A stretch of 64,000 bases of DNA from Salinisphaera sp. (GTDB lineage Bacteria; Pseudomonadota; Gammaproteobacteria; Nevskiales; Salinisphaeraceae), in contig NZ_PBYA01000027.1 of assembly GCF_002729955.1 (NCBI RefSeq), positions 1 to 64,000 of the forward strand, read 5' to 3'. Of the stretch, positions 1 through 10,705 are shown one piece after another. Within the stretch, counting starts at the first letter, position 1. Each line of letters starts with the position of its first letter. The translations under genes and the position numbers were made by a program. The notes under the pieces were generated by a model that saw only the letters and a program-made list of their open reading frames with translations, had not been told where the DNA came from and ran no database searches.

Positions 1-3000
1 GCCGATCGGCAGTTCTGGCGCGAGTATCTGCAGGGCGTACCCAATGCGCCGATGCTGACCAGCATCTATGGTCAGGCGCCGCCCAATGGCGCCGTTGCAC
101 CGCGGTCGAAACGGGCGGTGGCTTATCTGAGTCGCGAGACGACGGCACGCCTGGACGCACTCCTGGGCGATCGCGGGATCGGTTGGTCGGCGCTGATCGA
201 GGCGCTTTGGGCCATTCTGCTCTGGCGCCATACCGGCACAACCGATCTGACCTTCGGCGTGACGCGCTCCGGTCGCCAGGGCGGTCTGCCGGATGCCCAG
301 CGCGTGATCGCTCTGCTCATCAATACCACCCCCGCGCGCGCCAGCGTGGACCCCGACATGTCGCTGCGCGATTTCCTGCGCGAACGCCGGCAGGATCAGC
401 GTCGAACGCATTCGCACCAGCATCTGGGCCTGCTCGGCATTCAGCGCGCCTCCGGCACCGGCCGGGGGTCGATGGACTCGATCGTGATCTACGATCACAA
501 GACCATCGACGCGGCCGTCGCGCCGCATAAGCGTGGTTACGACTGGCAGTTCGACCTGCGCGGTCATACCGGCTATCCGCTTGCGCTGTTCGCCTATGGT
601 GGCGACCGTCTCATGCTCGATCTGAGCTACGACCCGGCCCATTTCGATGCGTACACGGCCAACCGACTGGTGGAGCGTCTCGTTCGGCTAGCGGAGTCCG
701 CAGGCGAGCAGGGCGGCGACGCCCCGCTGACCTCGCTGGACTGGCTTGCGCCTGTCGATCGCGAACGTCTTGTCACGCAATGGCAGCCCCGGCCGACCCC
801 GTTGCCGGCCGAACGCAGCATCGACGAAGCCGTGGCAGGGCGGGCTCGCACTGAACCGAATCGTATCGCGCTTTGCTGCGAGGACCGCGAGCTGAGCTAT
901 GCCTCGCTCGACGCTGCAATCGATGCGCTGGTAGCGCGGCTGGCGCGCCGTGGCGTCAAGCCACGCGACCACGTTGCCATCTTCTTGCCGCGCTCCGAGT
1001 ACCTGGTGATTGCGGCCCTGGCCGTACAACGCCTGGGGGCGGCCTATGTGCCCTGCGATCCGACCCACCCCAGCTCGCGGCTGGCACGGGTATTCGACGT
1101 TGCCCGGCCGGTATGCGTGATCACGGAAAGCTCGGTCATCGCGGCGCTGCCGGACAACGCGCCGGCGCTTATCGATATCGAGGCCGAGGCAGAGAGCCCG
1201 GCGGGCGACCCGGCACCGGCCCGGGCGCGGGTCGCGGCGGATGACACCGCCTATGTGATCTTTACCTCCGGCTCGAGCGGTCAGCCGAAGGGCGTGGTAC
1301 TGACCCATGCCAACGTGATGAACTTCCTGCAGTCGATGATCGAGCGCCCGGGCATTGGCCGCGACGATTGCCTGCTGGCAGTGACCACGCTCTCCTTCGA
1401 TATCGCGGTGCTGGAACTGTTCGGCCCGTTGCTGGTGGGCGCGCGCGTAGTGATCGCCCGCGATCCGGACATCTTCGACGGGCTGCGTCTGGCACGGCTG
1501 ATCGAGGCCCACCACGTGAACCGCCTGCAGGCCACGCCTTCGACGTGGCGGTTGCTGCGCCTGGCTGAATGGCGGGCGCCGGACGGCTTCACCGCCATGG
1601 TGGGTGGCGAGGCCATGGATGCCGTGCTGGCACGCGATCTGCTGGCCAGCGCGCGGGGCGAATTCGCGCTGTGGAATATGTACGGGCCGACGGAAACCAC
1701 CGTCTGGTCGACCTGCGAGCGTGTTCTGGACAGCGAGGATATCGGTATCGGCACGCCCATCGCCAATACCCGCTGTCATGTGGTCGATAGTGGCGGCGCG
1801 CTCGTCGCCCCCGGTGTGGTAGGCGAACTCTATATCGGCGGTACCGGCGTCGCGGCCGGCTATCTCGACGATCCCGAGCGCACCGCGGCGGCGTTCATCG
1901 ACTGGTCTCCGGGTGACGGGGTTGCGCCGGAGCGTAGCTACCGTACCGGCGATCTCGCGCGCTGGGACGTCGACGCCGAGGGCAAGGGGCGGTTGAAATG
2001 CCTGGGCCGCAGCGACGACCAGATCAAGATTCGCGGCCACCGGATCGAGCCCGGCGAAATCGAAACCGCGCTTACCGCCCATGCCAGCGTCGCCCAGGCC
2101 GTGGTGCGCCTGGTCGGCGATCAGGCCCCGCGGCTGGTCGCCTATCTACGCTTGAAAACGGACTTCGATGAAGATGCCCTGCGTGCGCACGTGAGCGCGC
2201 GCCTGCCGTCGGTGATGTGCCCAAACGTGTATATGCCGATGGAGTCGTTTCCATTGACCGCGAACGGCAAGGTGGACCGGCGCAGCCTGCCGATGCCGGA
2301 TCTCGCGGTGGATTCGGCCAGTGCCCGCAGCTATATCGCGCCGCGTAACGATATCGAAAAGACGCTCGCCGAAATCTGGACCGAGGTCACCGGCGTGCCG
2401 CGCCCCGGCATTGACGACAGTTTCTTCGATATCGGCGGCGATTCGCTTTCGCTGGTGGTCGCTCGTGGTCGCATCGCCCAGACCTACGGCGAGGCACCGT
2501 CGATCGCGGAGCTGTTCCAGTACGCCACCATTCGCAAGCTGGCCGAACGCCTCACCGACGCGACCACCCGCGTGGCCGCGGTCGCAGCGCAGACGCCTGT
2601 CGACAATGCGCCCGTGACAACAGGGGATCGGCGAATCGCGATCGTGGGTATGGCCGGGCGTTTCCCCGGCGCGGGCGATACCGACACCTTCTGGGCGAAC
2701 CTGGTGGCCGGGGTCGAATCCATCACCCATTTCGACGCCGATGCGCTGCGTCCCCACGAGCCCGATATCGACGCGCTGTTCTCCCAGCCCGGCTTCGTTG
2801 CCGCCCGCGGCGTACTCGACGATATCGAATATTTCGACGCCGCGTTTTTCGGCATCACCCCGCGCGAAGCCGCGTTGATCGACCCGCAGCAACGGCTGTG
2901 GCTGGAGACCGCCTGGGCGGCGCTCGAACAGGCCGGCGTAGACCCGAGCCGCGACGGCGCCAATGTCGGTGTATTTGCCGGCGCCGGCTATCTGGAGCCC

Positions 3001-6000
3001 TATCTGCTCCACAACATCCTGCATGACCGGGCCGCGATCGAGGATCAGGTACGCATTCGCGGGGTGGAAAGCTTTACCGCGATGGTGTCCAACGACAAGG
3101 ACTACCTGCCGACCCGTACCGCCTACAAATTCGGGCTGACCGGCCCCGCGCTCAACATACAGACCGCCTGTTCCACCGGGCTGGTCGCGGTTCATCAGGC
3201 CTGTATGAGTCTGTTGGCCGGCGAATCACGTCTGGCCATCGCGGGCGGCGTGTCCATCGGCCTGCCGCAGGCGCAGGGCTATTTCGCCCAGGAAGGCGGT
3301 ATGGCGTCGCTGGACGGGCATGTACGCACCTTCGACGAGGGTGCCTGTGGCACGGTCTTCTCCAGCGGCCTGGGCGCGGTGGTGCTCAAGCGCTACGAAG
3401 ATGCCGTGGCCGATGGCAGCGAGATTCTGGCCGTGATCCGCGGCAGCGCGATCAACAACGACGGCGCAGCCAAGATGAGTTTCACTGCGCCCAGCCCGGC
3501 CGGCCAGGCGGCGGTGGTTCATGCGGCCCAGCGCGCCGCCGGGGTCAGCCCCGACGAGGTCGGCTATATCGAGGCCCACGGCACGGGTACGCCGCTGGGC
3601 GACCCCATCGAAGTAGAAGGGCTGGCCATGGCCTGGCGCAGCGGCGGCGCCCAGGGCGCGCCGGTATGGCTGGGCTCGGTCAAGCCCAACGTCGGCCACC
3701 TGGATTCCGCGGCCGGCCTTGCCGGGCTGGTAAAAACGGTACATGCAGTCCGCGAGGGCCGTCTGCCCCCGACCCTTCACTACAAACGGCCCAATCCGCG
3801 TATCGATTTTGCATCGACCGCGTTCAAGGTGGTCGAACAGCTCACGCCGTGGCCCTCGGAGCCCGAGCGTCCGCGTATTGCCGGGGTGTCGTCCTTCGGC
3901 GTGGGCGGCACCAACGCCCACGTCATCGTGGCCGAAGCCCCGCCGCGGGCAGTCGGCCACGCACCGGTACGTGAACCGCAGCTGTTGGTGCTCTCCGCGC
4001 GTACGCCCACGGCGCTGGCCGCCCGCTGCACCGCGCTGGCGGAATGGCTTGAGCAGCATCCCGACGCCGTGCTCGCCGATGTGGCCTGGACACTGGCCGT
4101 CGGGCGCGCGGCAATGAGTCATCGTATTTCGATCGTGGCCACGACCGTTGCCGAGGCGGCACAGGCGCTGGCCGGTGCCGCGCGACGCAGTGCGAACCAG
4201 CCCGCCACCGAGGCCGACGCGCCGCCCGTGGCGTTCGTCTTTCCGGGGCAGGGCGCGCAGTACCCGGGCATGGGCCGCGCGCTGTACGAAACGCCCGGCG
4301 TATTCCGCGACAGCGTGGACCGGCTTGCCGGCGGTCTGGAAGAGCCGCTCGGGCTCGATATCCGAACCCTGATCACGCCCGACGCCACGACGCTCGAAAC
4401 CGCAGCACAACGGCTGAACGATACGGCCACGACCCAGCCGGCGATCTTTGCGATAGAGCTGGCATTGGCTTATCAATGGCGGGCCTGGGGGGTGGAGCCC
4501 GATATGCTGTTGGGCCATAGCGTGGGCGAATTCGCCGCGGCCGTGCTCGCCGGCGTATTCGGTGAAGCCGATGCCTGCCAGCTGATTGCCACCCGTGCGC
4601 GGCTGATGGCGGAGCAGGCACCGGGCGCCATGCTGGCGGTGCATGCAGCCGCTGATGGACTCGATGCATACCTTGACGACACGGTCGAGGTCAGCGCGAT
4701 CAATGCCCCGGAACTGTGCGTGGTTTCGGGCGCGCACGGCGCGATCGACATGCTCGCCCAGCGACTCGATGACGCCGGTATACGCAACACCCGGCTGGCC
4801 ACATCGCATGCATTCCACAGCCGTGCCATGGCCCCGGCCATGGCGCCCCTGGAAGCGGCGGTCGCCGCGATCACTCGGTCCCCGGCACGCCGGCCGGTCG
4901 TATCGACGCTGACCGGCGCGCTGCTGGCGGACGAGGATATGTGCGCCCCCGATTACTGGTCGCGCCAGATGCGCCAGGCGGTGCGCTTCGCCCCCGCGAT
5001 CGAAACCGCGCAACGACAGCTCGAGCCGGTGTTTGTCGAATGCGGCCCGGGCGGCCAGCTCACGGCTGCGATCGGTCAGCAGAGCGGCACCGGTTCGCCG
5101 TTGTCGGCCGTGCCGAGCCAGGCCGGCCCACGCGACGACACCCCGGCCGACGTGGCCCTGCTCAAGGCGCTCGGCGCGCTCTGGCAGGCGGGGGTGACCC
5201 CGGACTGGGCCGGCGTGTTTGGTCATGAACAATCGCCGCGCCGACGCCTGCATCTGCCGACCTATCCCTTTGAACGCAAGCGCTACTGGATCGATCCGCC
5301 GCAGCGTGGATCGGAGCAGGCCGCGCCGCTGGCGGCTGCCGACAGCTTGCCCATCTCCTCCAACGAGACCGTCATGCCCGTACCCGATCGCGTACCCGAA
5401 CTGCGTGAGCGCCTGCGCACGCTGTTCCATGACCTTTCCGGCATCGATATCAACCAGGAACTCGCCGAGCGCACCTTTGCCGGGCTCGGCATGGATTCGA
5501 TGTTCCTCACCCAGGCCGCGTCCGAGATTTCCCGGATCTTCGGGGTTACGATTCGCTTTCGGGATCTGCTCGAACGTTTGGAAACGCTGGATGCGCTGGC
5601 TGCCCATCTGGACGCGCAGATGCCACCGCCGGTGGAGCCTGCGCCTGCTCCAGCCGTACCCACCCAGCCCGCCGCGGCACAGCCTGCGTCAACGCAGCCA
5701 GCGAGCGTATCCAGCGCATCGGCGCCCGCCGCGCCGTCGCAGCCGGCGGCCTGGCCGCCTGCCTCGCAGTCGCAGGCCGCGGGCACGTCCGCGGGCAGCG
5801 ATACGCACCGTATCGTCGAACAGCAGCTGGCGCTGATGCAGCAGCAGCTGGCCCTGCTGGGCGCCGCTCCGTCAGCGCCGCCTGTCGCCCAGCCGACCCA
5901 CGATGGCAGGGCCGCCGCGCCAAGCCATTCGAGCGATGACACCGGTACGGGCATAGCGCTTCACGGCCGCCGGCAGGCCGATCAGTCGAACGCGTACAGC

Positions 6001-9000
6001 GGCCGGTTCGGGCCCTATAAACCCGTGGCGACCGGCCGCGACGCGTCGCTGACCGCCGCCCAGCGGTCATTCATCGCGACACTGACCACGCGCCTGAGCG
6101 AACGCACGCCCTCGTCGCGCGCGCTGGCAGAAAGCGGGCCGAGATACATGGCCGACCCGCGCCATGTGGTCGGGTTTCATCGCGACTGGAAGGGGCTGAC
6201 GTACCAGATTGCCATGCAGGCCAGCGAGGGTGCCCGGCTCACCGATATCGACGGCAACGACTATATCGACGTCACCATGAGTCTGGGCGTGGCGTTTCTC
6301 GGCCACGGGCATCCCGCGGTTCGACAGGCCGTCCACGCCCAGCTCGATCGCGGTTTCGAACTCGGCCCCCAGATGCCCACGGCCCCGCGGATTGCCGAGC
6401 GGCTGTGTCGCTTGACCGGACACGAGCGCGCCACGTTCACCACCACCGGCTCGGAGGCGGTCATGGCCGCGCTGCGCTGTGCTCGTACCGTCACCGGGCG
6501 GCATACCGTGGTGTATTTCACCGGCGATTACCACGGCACCTTCGACGAAGTCCTGGGCCGTGCCCATGTAACCGGTGATCAGCTGCGTACGCGCCCGGGC
6601 GTGCCCGGTGCGGCCCGGCATGGCGTGGACGACGTCATCGTGCTCGACTACGGCACGCAGGAATCGCTGTCGATTCTGCGCGAACATGCCGACCGGATTG
6701 CGGCGGTACTGGTGGAGCCGGTTCAGAGCCGCTATCCGGACCGCCAGCCCGAAGCCTTCGTGAAAGAGGTGCGACGTATTACGGCCCAGTCAGGCACGGC
6801 GTTGATTCTCGACGAGATGATTACCGGCTTTCGCTGTGCCCCGGGCGGTATCAACCGGCGCTGGGAGATCGGCGCGGACATGTGCACCTACGGCAAGATC
6901 CTCGGCGGCGGCATGCCCATCGGCGCGCTGGCCGGCAGCGCGCGCTGGCTGGACGCAATCGACGGCGGGCGCTGGCGCTTTGACGACGATTCGATCCCGG
7001 AAACCCCGATGACCTTCTTTGCGGGTACCCATGTCCGCCATCCCCTGGCCATGGCGGCCGCCGACGTGGTACTCGACTGGATCGAAAGCGATGCCGGCGC
7101 CTCTCAGCGCGCGCTGGATGCCGCCACCGCCGGGTTCGCCCAGCGCATCAATACGGCGATGGAGGCACGCGGCGTACCGCTTCGTATTCGTCACTTCTCG
7201 TCGTGGTTCCGCTTCGATTCGCCCCCGGACCAGCCGCTGGCCGTGCTGTTGGCGCCCTGGCTGGTCGCACACGGTGTGTATGTGCGCGACGCCGCACAGA
7301 ACTGTTTCTTCTCGATCGCTCATACCGACAAGGACATCGCCACCGTCGAACGAGCGATTCTCGACGGTGTGGACGCCATGGTGCAGGCCGGTGCCTTGCC
7401 GGGCGGCTCGGGTACGGCGGTGAACGCGCGGCCTGGCCACGACGCCGCCGAGCCGGCGGCTCTCGCGGTGGGCGAATCGATGCCCCTGATCGAGGCCCAG
7501 CGTGAAATCTGGCTGGCCCAGCAGGTGGATCCGGACGTGGCCGCGGCCTATAACCAGGTCTGTCGCCTGCGGCTGCGGGGCTCGCTCGACCATGGCGCCT
7601 TCGCTGCGGCCGTCGAGGCCGCCGCCGCGCGGCACGAGGCCCTGTCCCTGCGTTTTTCGGCCGACGGCGAACGCCAGTATCGGGCCGACGGTGCGCGGCT
7701 GGTGGAGTTGCACTGGATCGATCAACGCGATAGTGCGCAGCCCCAGCACGAAGCCGATACCGCGATCGGCGCCATGAGTGAACGCATACTGGATCTGTCC
7801 GATCCGGACACAGCGCTTGCCGAGGTGGCGGTTCATCGCGTGGCCGACGATCGCTACGACGTCGGCGTGATGCTGCATCACCTGGTCTGCGACGGCTGGT
7901 CGTCGATGCTGTTTTTCCGCGACCTGAGCGCTCTCTACGCTGCCAAGGTGGAACACCGAGCGCCGGCGCTGCCCGCCGCGGTGCCGTTTTCGCACCATGT
8001 ACAGACACTCGTCGCCCGCGATGCCGGACCCGATCTGGCCTGGTGGCGCGAACTCTATGCAACTGCGCCGCCGCCGCTGAGCCTGCCAACCCTGAGCGCT
8101 CGCCCCGTGCCACGCCGGGCCGAAGGTTCGACCCTGCGACATCGCCTGTCGGACGCGGTGACCGAACGCGTTACCGCCGTTGCCACCGAGCGTTCGATCA
8201 CCCGCTATGCCGTGACCTTCGCCGCCTTCGCAGCGCTGGTCATGCGCCTGACCGGCCAGCGCGATATCGTCGTGGCCATGCCGGTGGCGGGGCAGGTGCT
8301 GGAAGGCAAGACGGAGCTTTTCGGTCACTGTGTGCAGACCCTGCCGCTGCGACTCACGGCGGCCGACAATGCGTCGTTCGCCGATCTGCTCGCCACGGTA
8401 CGCAGCATGATCAGCAGCGCGAGCGCGCATGCCGGGGCGACCTTCGGTCAGATTCTGCGCGAAGTGCCCGGTCCGCGTGATCCTTCACGCCTGCCGCTGG
8501 CCGAAATCGTGTTCAACTGTGCCCCGGAAGATGGGCATCCCGTCATGCCGGAGCTGACCAGCAAGCTCGACGAGCCGGTCAAGACCACGACCCAGTTCGA
8601 CCTGCATTTCGATCTGGAAATCGGTGACGACGAATGGTGGATCGACTGCGATTACGCGACCGCACTGTTCGATGCCGACATGATCGGCGCCTGGCTGGCC
8701 GACTACGAGGCCGTGCTCGCCGCCGCGCTTGACGATATCGATGTGTCACTCGATGCGCTGCCCGTGACGGCGGCAGAGCGCGACGACCCCGGCGCACGCT
8801 TCAACCCGCCGGCGCTGGCGCTCGATCCGAACGCGGATCTGGTCACGGCGCTGGGCCGGGCAGCCGCGGCCGCGCCGACGAGCATCGCCATCGCCCATGC
8901 CAGCGGCGACTGGGACTATGCGCGCCTGGCGCAGGCCTCGGATCGTATCGCGGCCGCATTGGCAGCGCAGGGTGTCGGCGCCGGCGATCGCGTCGGCCTG

Positions 9001-10698
9001 TGCGCTGCGCGCACGCCGGCCGTAATCGCGGCAATGCTGGGCGTACTCAAGGCCGGGGCGGCCTATGTGCCGATGGACCCGAACTACCCCGCGGAGCGCC
9101 TGCGTTTCACCGCCGAGGACAGCGCGGTCGTGCTGACCCTGGTCGACGAGGCGGATCGCGTACTGGGCGATACGCCGACGCTGAGCCTGGAGACGGCGAT
9201 GGCCGCGACCGGGCCGGTACCGGAGCCGGGCGTCGACGGGGAACGCGAGGCCTATGTGATCTATACCTCGGGTTCGACCGGCCGGCCCAAAGGCGTGTCG
9301 GTACGTCATCGTAACGTCATGGCATTCCTGGCCTGGGCGAAACAGGCGCTGGCGGACGCGGAGATCGAGCGCATGCTGGCCTCCGCTTCGATCTGTTTCG
9401 ATTTCTCGGTATTCGAGCTGTTCGTGCCGCTCTCGCGCGGCAAGACGGTGGTGCTGGTAGACGATCTGCTTGCGCTGGTGAACCCGCTGGCCACGCCCCC
9501 CACGCTGGTCAGCGGTGTGCCCTCGGCCTTTGCCGCATTGCTGCGCCACGTTGAACTGCCCGCGAGCGTAAAAACAGTATTCGTCGGCGGCGAACCACTG
9601 CGTCGGGATCTGGTCGCGAAACTCGAGGCCCAGCCCGGGGTGAGCCGGGTCGTGGAATGCTATGGCCCGACTGAAACCACCGTATTCGCGACGGTGGGCG
9701 ACACGAGCGCCGATGGCCCGCCGACTATCGGCCCGCCGATCGCGGGCTGGCGCGCCTGTATCGTCGATGCCCAGGACCGGCCGGTCGCGGTCGGCGAAAC
9801 CGGCGAACTGCTGGTTGGCGGCGCGGGTGTGAGCGCGGGCTATGTCGGCCGTGAAGAACTGACCGCCGAGCGCTTCGTGCCCGACCCCGACGGTGGCCCC
9901 GGCGCGCGGCGTTATCGCACCGGCGACCTATGCCGCTGGCGCGACGATGGCCGCATCGAATTCATCGGTCGCGCGGATACCCAGGTCAAGCTGCGCGGCT
10001 TTCGTATCGAGCTGGGCGAAATCGAAACCGCGCTTACGTCGCATCCGGCGGTTGAAGAGGCGGTGGTCGGCGTACGCTCGGCCGGCGAGGGCGATGATCA
10101 GCTCGTCGCCTGGTGGAAGCCGGCGGTCGGTCATAAAGAGATCGAACCGACCGCGCTACGCCGTTATCTGCGCGAACGTCTGCCGTTGCATATGGTCGCC
10201 CAGCAGTTCGTGGTCCAAAACGAATGGCCACGCCTGGCCAACGGCAAGATCGATCGGAATGCGCTTGTCGACCCGTTCGAAAAAACGCGAGCCGAGGCCG
10301 CGGCCCCGGCCGTGGATGCCGATGCGATGGGCGCGATCACCGCGCTCTGGGCAGAGGCGCTTGGCCACGATATAGCGCCCGGGGCACAGGACACGTTCAT
10401 CGACATGGGCGGCCATTCCCTGTTGGCGGTACGCGCGGTGGCCGCAGCCCGCGAACGTCATGGTGTGGAGGTGCCGGTACGGGCAATGATGCTTGATAGC
10501 CTGGCCCAGCTCGCCATGCGGCTGGCCAACAAGAATCCGGCCCAACCCGCTGAGGGCGGCGCTGATCAAACACAGGCGTCGGCGGATTCGAGCGCAACAC
10601 CGGCGGAGCCCGAGCCGCAAAACGATGACACGAGAAACGGCGAGGGCGGGCGTCGCGACGGTCTGATGGCACGTCTGGGCCTGTCGCGGTCTTCCTGA
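1..10698 (+). CDS. Hybrid NRPS-PKS megasynthase with internal aminotransferase (5' end outside window)
   Basis: The reading frame is open from base 1, where it already reads as condensation-domain sequence (DRQFWREYLQG), so the gene starts upstream and 3,565 residues are visible. Approximate nucleotide positions of the domains are: end of C1 1-750; A1 810-2300 (FTSGSSGQPKG at 1261); PCP1 2330-2560 (GGDSL); KS 2630-3920 (active Cys codon 3169, EAHGTGT, NVGHLD); AT 4230-5270 (GHSVGE, and HAFH, the malonyl-CoA signature); ACP 5390-5620 (GMDSM); Pro/Ala/Gln-rich linker to about 6060; class-III PLP aminotransferase 6100-7400 (Lys codon 6895, YGKILGGG); C2 7480-8720 (HHLVCDG); A2 8830-10260; PCP2 10310-10530 (GGHSL). 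There is no KR, DH, ER, MT or TE domain. The KS-AT-ACP-aminotransferase-C order matches the iturin/mycosubtilin logic, in which a beta-keto thioester becomes a beta-amino acyl unit. By-eye A1 pocket residues (D I L Q M G M V W K) resemble the glycine code; A2 (D F F S F G C V F K) is not one I recognise. The product is unknown. Confidence 0.93.
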   Translation, partial: ADRQFWREYLQGVPNAPMLTSIYGQAPPNGAVAPRSKRAVAYLSRETTARLDALLGDRGIGWSALIEALWAILLWRHTGTTDLTFGVTRSGRQGGLPDAQRVIALLINTTPARASVDPDMSLRDFLRERRQDQRRTHSHQHLGLLGIQRASGTGRGSMDSIVIYDHKTIDAAVAPHKRGYDWQFDLRGHTGYPLALFAYGGDRLMLDLSYDPAHFDAYTANRLVERLVRLAESAGEQGGDAPLTSLDWLAPVDRERLVTQWQPRPTPLPAERSIDEAVAGRARTEPNRIALCCEDRELSYASLDAAIDALVARLARRGVKPRDHVAIFLPRSEYLVIAALAVQRLGAAYVPCDPTHPSSRLARVFDVARPVCVITESSVIAALPDNAPALIDIEAEAESPAGDPAPARARVAADDTAYVIFTSGSSGQPKGVVLTHANVMNFLQSMIERPGIGRDDCLLAVTTLSFDIAVLELFGPLLVGARVVIARDPDIFDGLRLARLIEAHHVNRLQATPSTWRLLRLAEWRAPDGFTAMVGGEAMDAVLARDLLASARGEFALWNMYGPTETTVWSTCERVLDSEDIGIGTPIANTRCHVVDSGGALVAPGVVGELYIGGTGVAAGYLDDPERTAAAFIDWSPGDGVAPERSYRTGDLARWDVDAEGKGRLKCLGRSDDQIKIRGHRIEPGEIETALTAHASVAQAVVRLVGDQAPRLVAYLRLKTDFDEDALRAHVSARLPSVMCPNVYMPMESFPLTANGKVDRRSLPMPDLAVDSASARSYIAPRNDIEKTLAEIWTEVTGVPRPGIDDSFFDIGGDSLSLVVARGRIAQTYGEAPSIAELFQYATIRKLAERLTDATTRVAAVAAQTPVDNAPVTTGDRRIAIVGMAGRFPGAGDTDTFWANLVAGVESITHFDADALRPHEPDIDALFSQPGFVAARGVLDDIEYFDAAFFGITPREAALIDPQQRLWLETAWAALEQAGVDPSRDGANVGVFAGAGYLEPYLLHNILHDRAAIEDQVRIRGVESFTAMVSNDKDYLPTRTAYKFGLTGPALNIQTACSTGLVAVHQACMSLLAGESRLAIAGGVSIGLPQAQGYFAQEGGMASLDGHVRTFDEGACGTVFSSGLGAVVLKRYEDAVADGSEILAVIRGSAINNDGAAKMSFTAPSPAGQAAVVHAAQRAAGVSPDEVGYIEAHGTGTPLGDPIEVEGLAMAWRSGGAQGAPVWLGSVKPNVGHLDSAAGLAGLVKTVHAVREGRLPPTLHYKRPNPRIDFASTAFKVVEQLTPWPSEPERPRIAGVSSFGVGGTNAHVIVAEAPPRAVGHAPVREPQLLVLSARTPTALAARCTALAEWLEQHPDAVLADVAWTLAVGRAAMSHRISIVATTVAEAAQALAGAARRSANQPATEADAPPVAFVFPGQGAQYPGMGRALYETPGVFRDSVDRLAGGLEEPLGLDIRTLITPDATTLETAAQRLNDTATTQPAIFAIELALAYQWRAWGVEPDMLLGHSVGEFAAAVLAGVFGEADACQLIATRARLMAEQAPGAMLAVHAAADGLDAYLDDTVEVSAINAPELCVVSGAHGAIDMLAQRLDDAGIRNTRLATSHAFHSRAMAPAMAPLEAAVAAITRSPARRPVVSTLTGALLADEDMCAPDYWSRQMRQAVRFAPAIETAQRQLEPVFVECGPGGQLTAAIGQQSGTGSPLSAVPSQAGPRDDTPADVALLKALGALWQAGVTPDWAGVFGHEQSPRRRLHLPTYPFERKRYWIDPPQRGSEQAAPLAAADSLPISSNETVMPVPDRVPELRERLRTLFHDLSGIDINQELAERTFAGLGMDSMFLTQAASEISRIFGVTIRFRDLLERLETLDALAAHLDAQMPPPVEPAPAPAVPTQPAAAQPASTQPASVSSASAPAAPSQPAAWPPASQSQAAGTSAGSDTHRIVEQQLALMQQQLALLGAAPSAPPVAQPTHDGRAAAPSHSSDDTGTGIALHGRRQADQSNAYSGRFGPYKPVATGRDASLTAAQRSFIATLTTRLSERTPSSRALAESGPRYMADPRHVVGFHRDWKGLTYQIAMQASEGARLTDIDGNDYIDVTMSLGVAFLGHGHPAVRQAVHAQLDRGFELGPQMPTAPRIAERLCRLTGHERATFTTTGSEAVMAALRCARTVTGRHTVVYFTGDYHGTFDEVLGRAHVTGDQLRTRPGVPGAARHGVDDVIVLDYGTQESLSILREHADRIAAVLVEPVQSRYPDRQPEAFVKEVRRITAQSGTALILDEMITGFRCAPGGINRRWEIGADMCTYGKILGGGMPIGALAGSARWLDAIDGGRWRFDDDSIPETPMTFFAGTHVRHPLAMAAADVVLDWIESDAGASQRALDAATAGFAQRINTAMEARGVPLRIRHFSSWFRFDSPPDQPLAVLLAPWLVAHGVYVRDAAQNCFFSIAHTDKDIATVERAILDGVDAMVQAGALPGGSGTAVNARPGHDAAEPAALAVGESMPLIEAQREIWLAQQVDPDVAAAYNQVCRLRLRGSLDHGAFAAAVEAAAARHEALSLRFSADGERQYRADGARLVELHWIDQRDSAQPQHEADTAIGAMSERILDLSDPDTALAEVAVHRVADDRYDVGVMLHHLVCDGWSSMLFFRDLSALYAAKVEHRAPALPAAVPFSHHVQTLVARDAGPDLAWWRELYATAPPPLSLPTLSARPVPRRAEGSTLRHRLSDAVTERVTAVATERSITRYAVTFAAFAALVMRLTGQRDIVVAMPVAGQVLEGKTELFGHCVQTLPLRLTAADNASFADLLATVRSMISSASAHAGATFGQILREVPGPRDPSRLPLAEIVFNCAPEDGHPVMPELTSKLDEPVKTTTQFDLHFDLEIGDDEWWIDCDYATALFDADMIGAWLADYEAVLAAALDDIDVSLDALPVTAAERDDPGARFNPPALALDPNADLVTALGRAAAAAPTSIAIAHASGDWDYARLAQASDRIAAALAAQGVGAGDRVGLCAARTPAVIAAMLGVLKAGAAYVPMDPNYPAERLRFTAEDSAVVLTLVDEADRVLGDTPTLSLETAMAATGPVPEPGVDGEREAYVIYTSGSTGRPKGVSVRHRNVMAFLAWAKQALADAEIERMLASASICFDFSVFELFVPLSRGKTVVLVDDLLALVNPLATPPTLVSGVPSAFAALLRHVELPASVKTVFVGGEPLRRDLVAKLEAQPGVSRVVECYGPTETTVFATVGDTSADGPPTIGPPIAGWRACIVDAQDRPVAVGETGELLVGGAGVSAGYVGREELTAERFVPDPDGGPGARRYRTGDLCRWRDDGRIEFIGRADTQVKLRGFRIELGEIETALTSHPAVEEAVVGVRSAGEGDDQLVAWWKPAVGHKEIEPTALRRYLRERLPLHMVAQQFVVQNEWPRLANGKIDRNALVDPFEKTRAEAAAPAVDADAMGAITALWAEALGHDIAPGAQDTFIDMGGHSLLAVRAVAAARERHGVEVPVRAMMLDSLAQLAMRLANKNPAQPAEGGADQTQASADSSATPAEPEPQNDDTRNGEGGRRDGLMARLGLSRSS

Positions 10699-10705
10699 GG
10701 TGGCG

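Noticed and set aside
688-2082. Long minus-strand frame of 464 codons inside the synthase
   Set aside because: It lies wholly under A1 and the C domain on the other strand and reads as Arg/Gly/His-rich sequence without motifs; GC-rich codon bias opens such shadow frames.
3226-5607. 793-codon minus-strand frame under the KS-AT region
   Set aside because: Length is impressive but the plus strand carries intact KS and AT motifs throughout; the minus translation has no recognisable domain.
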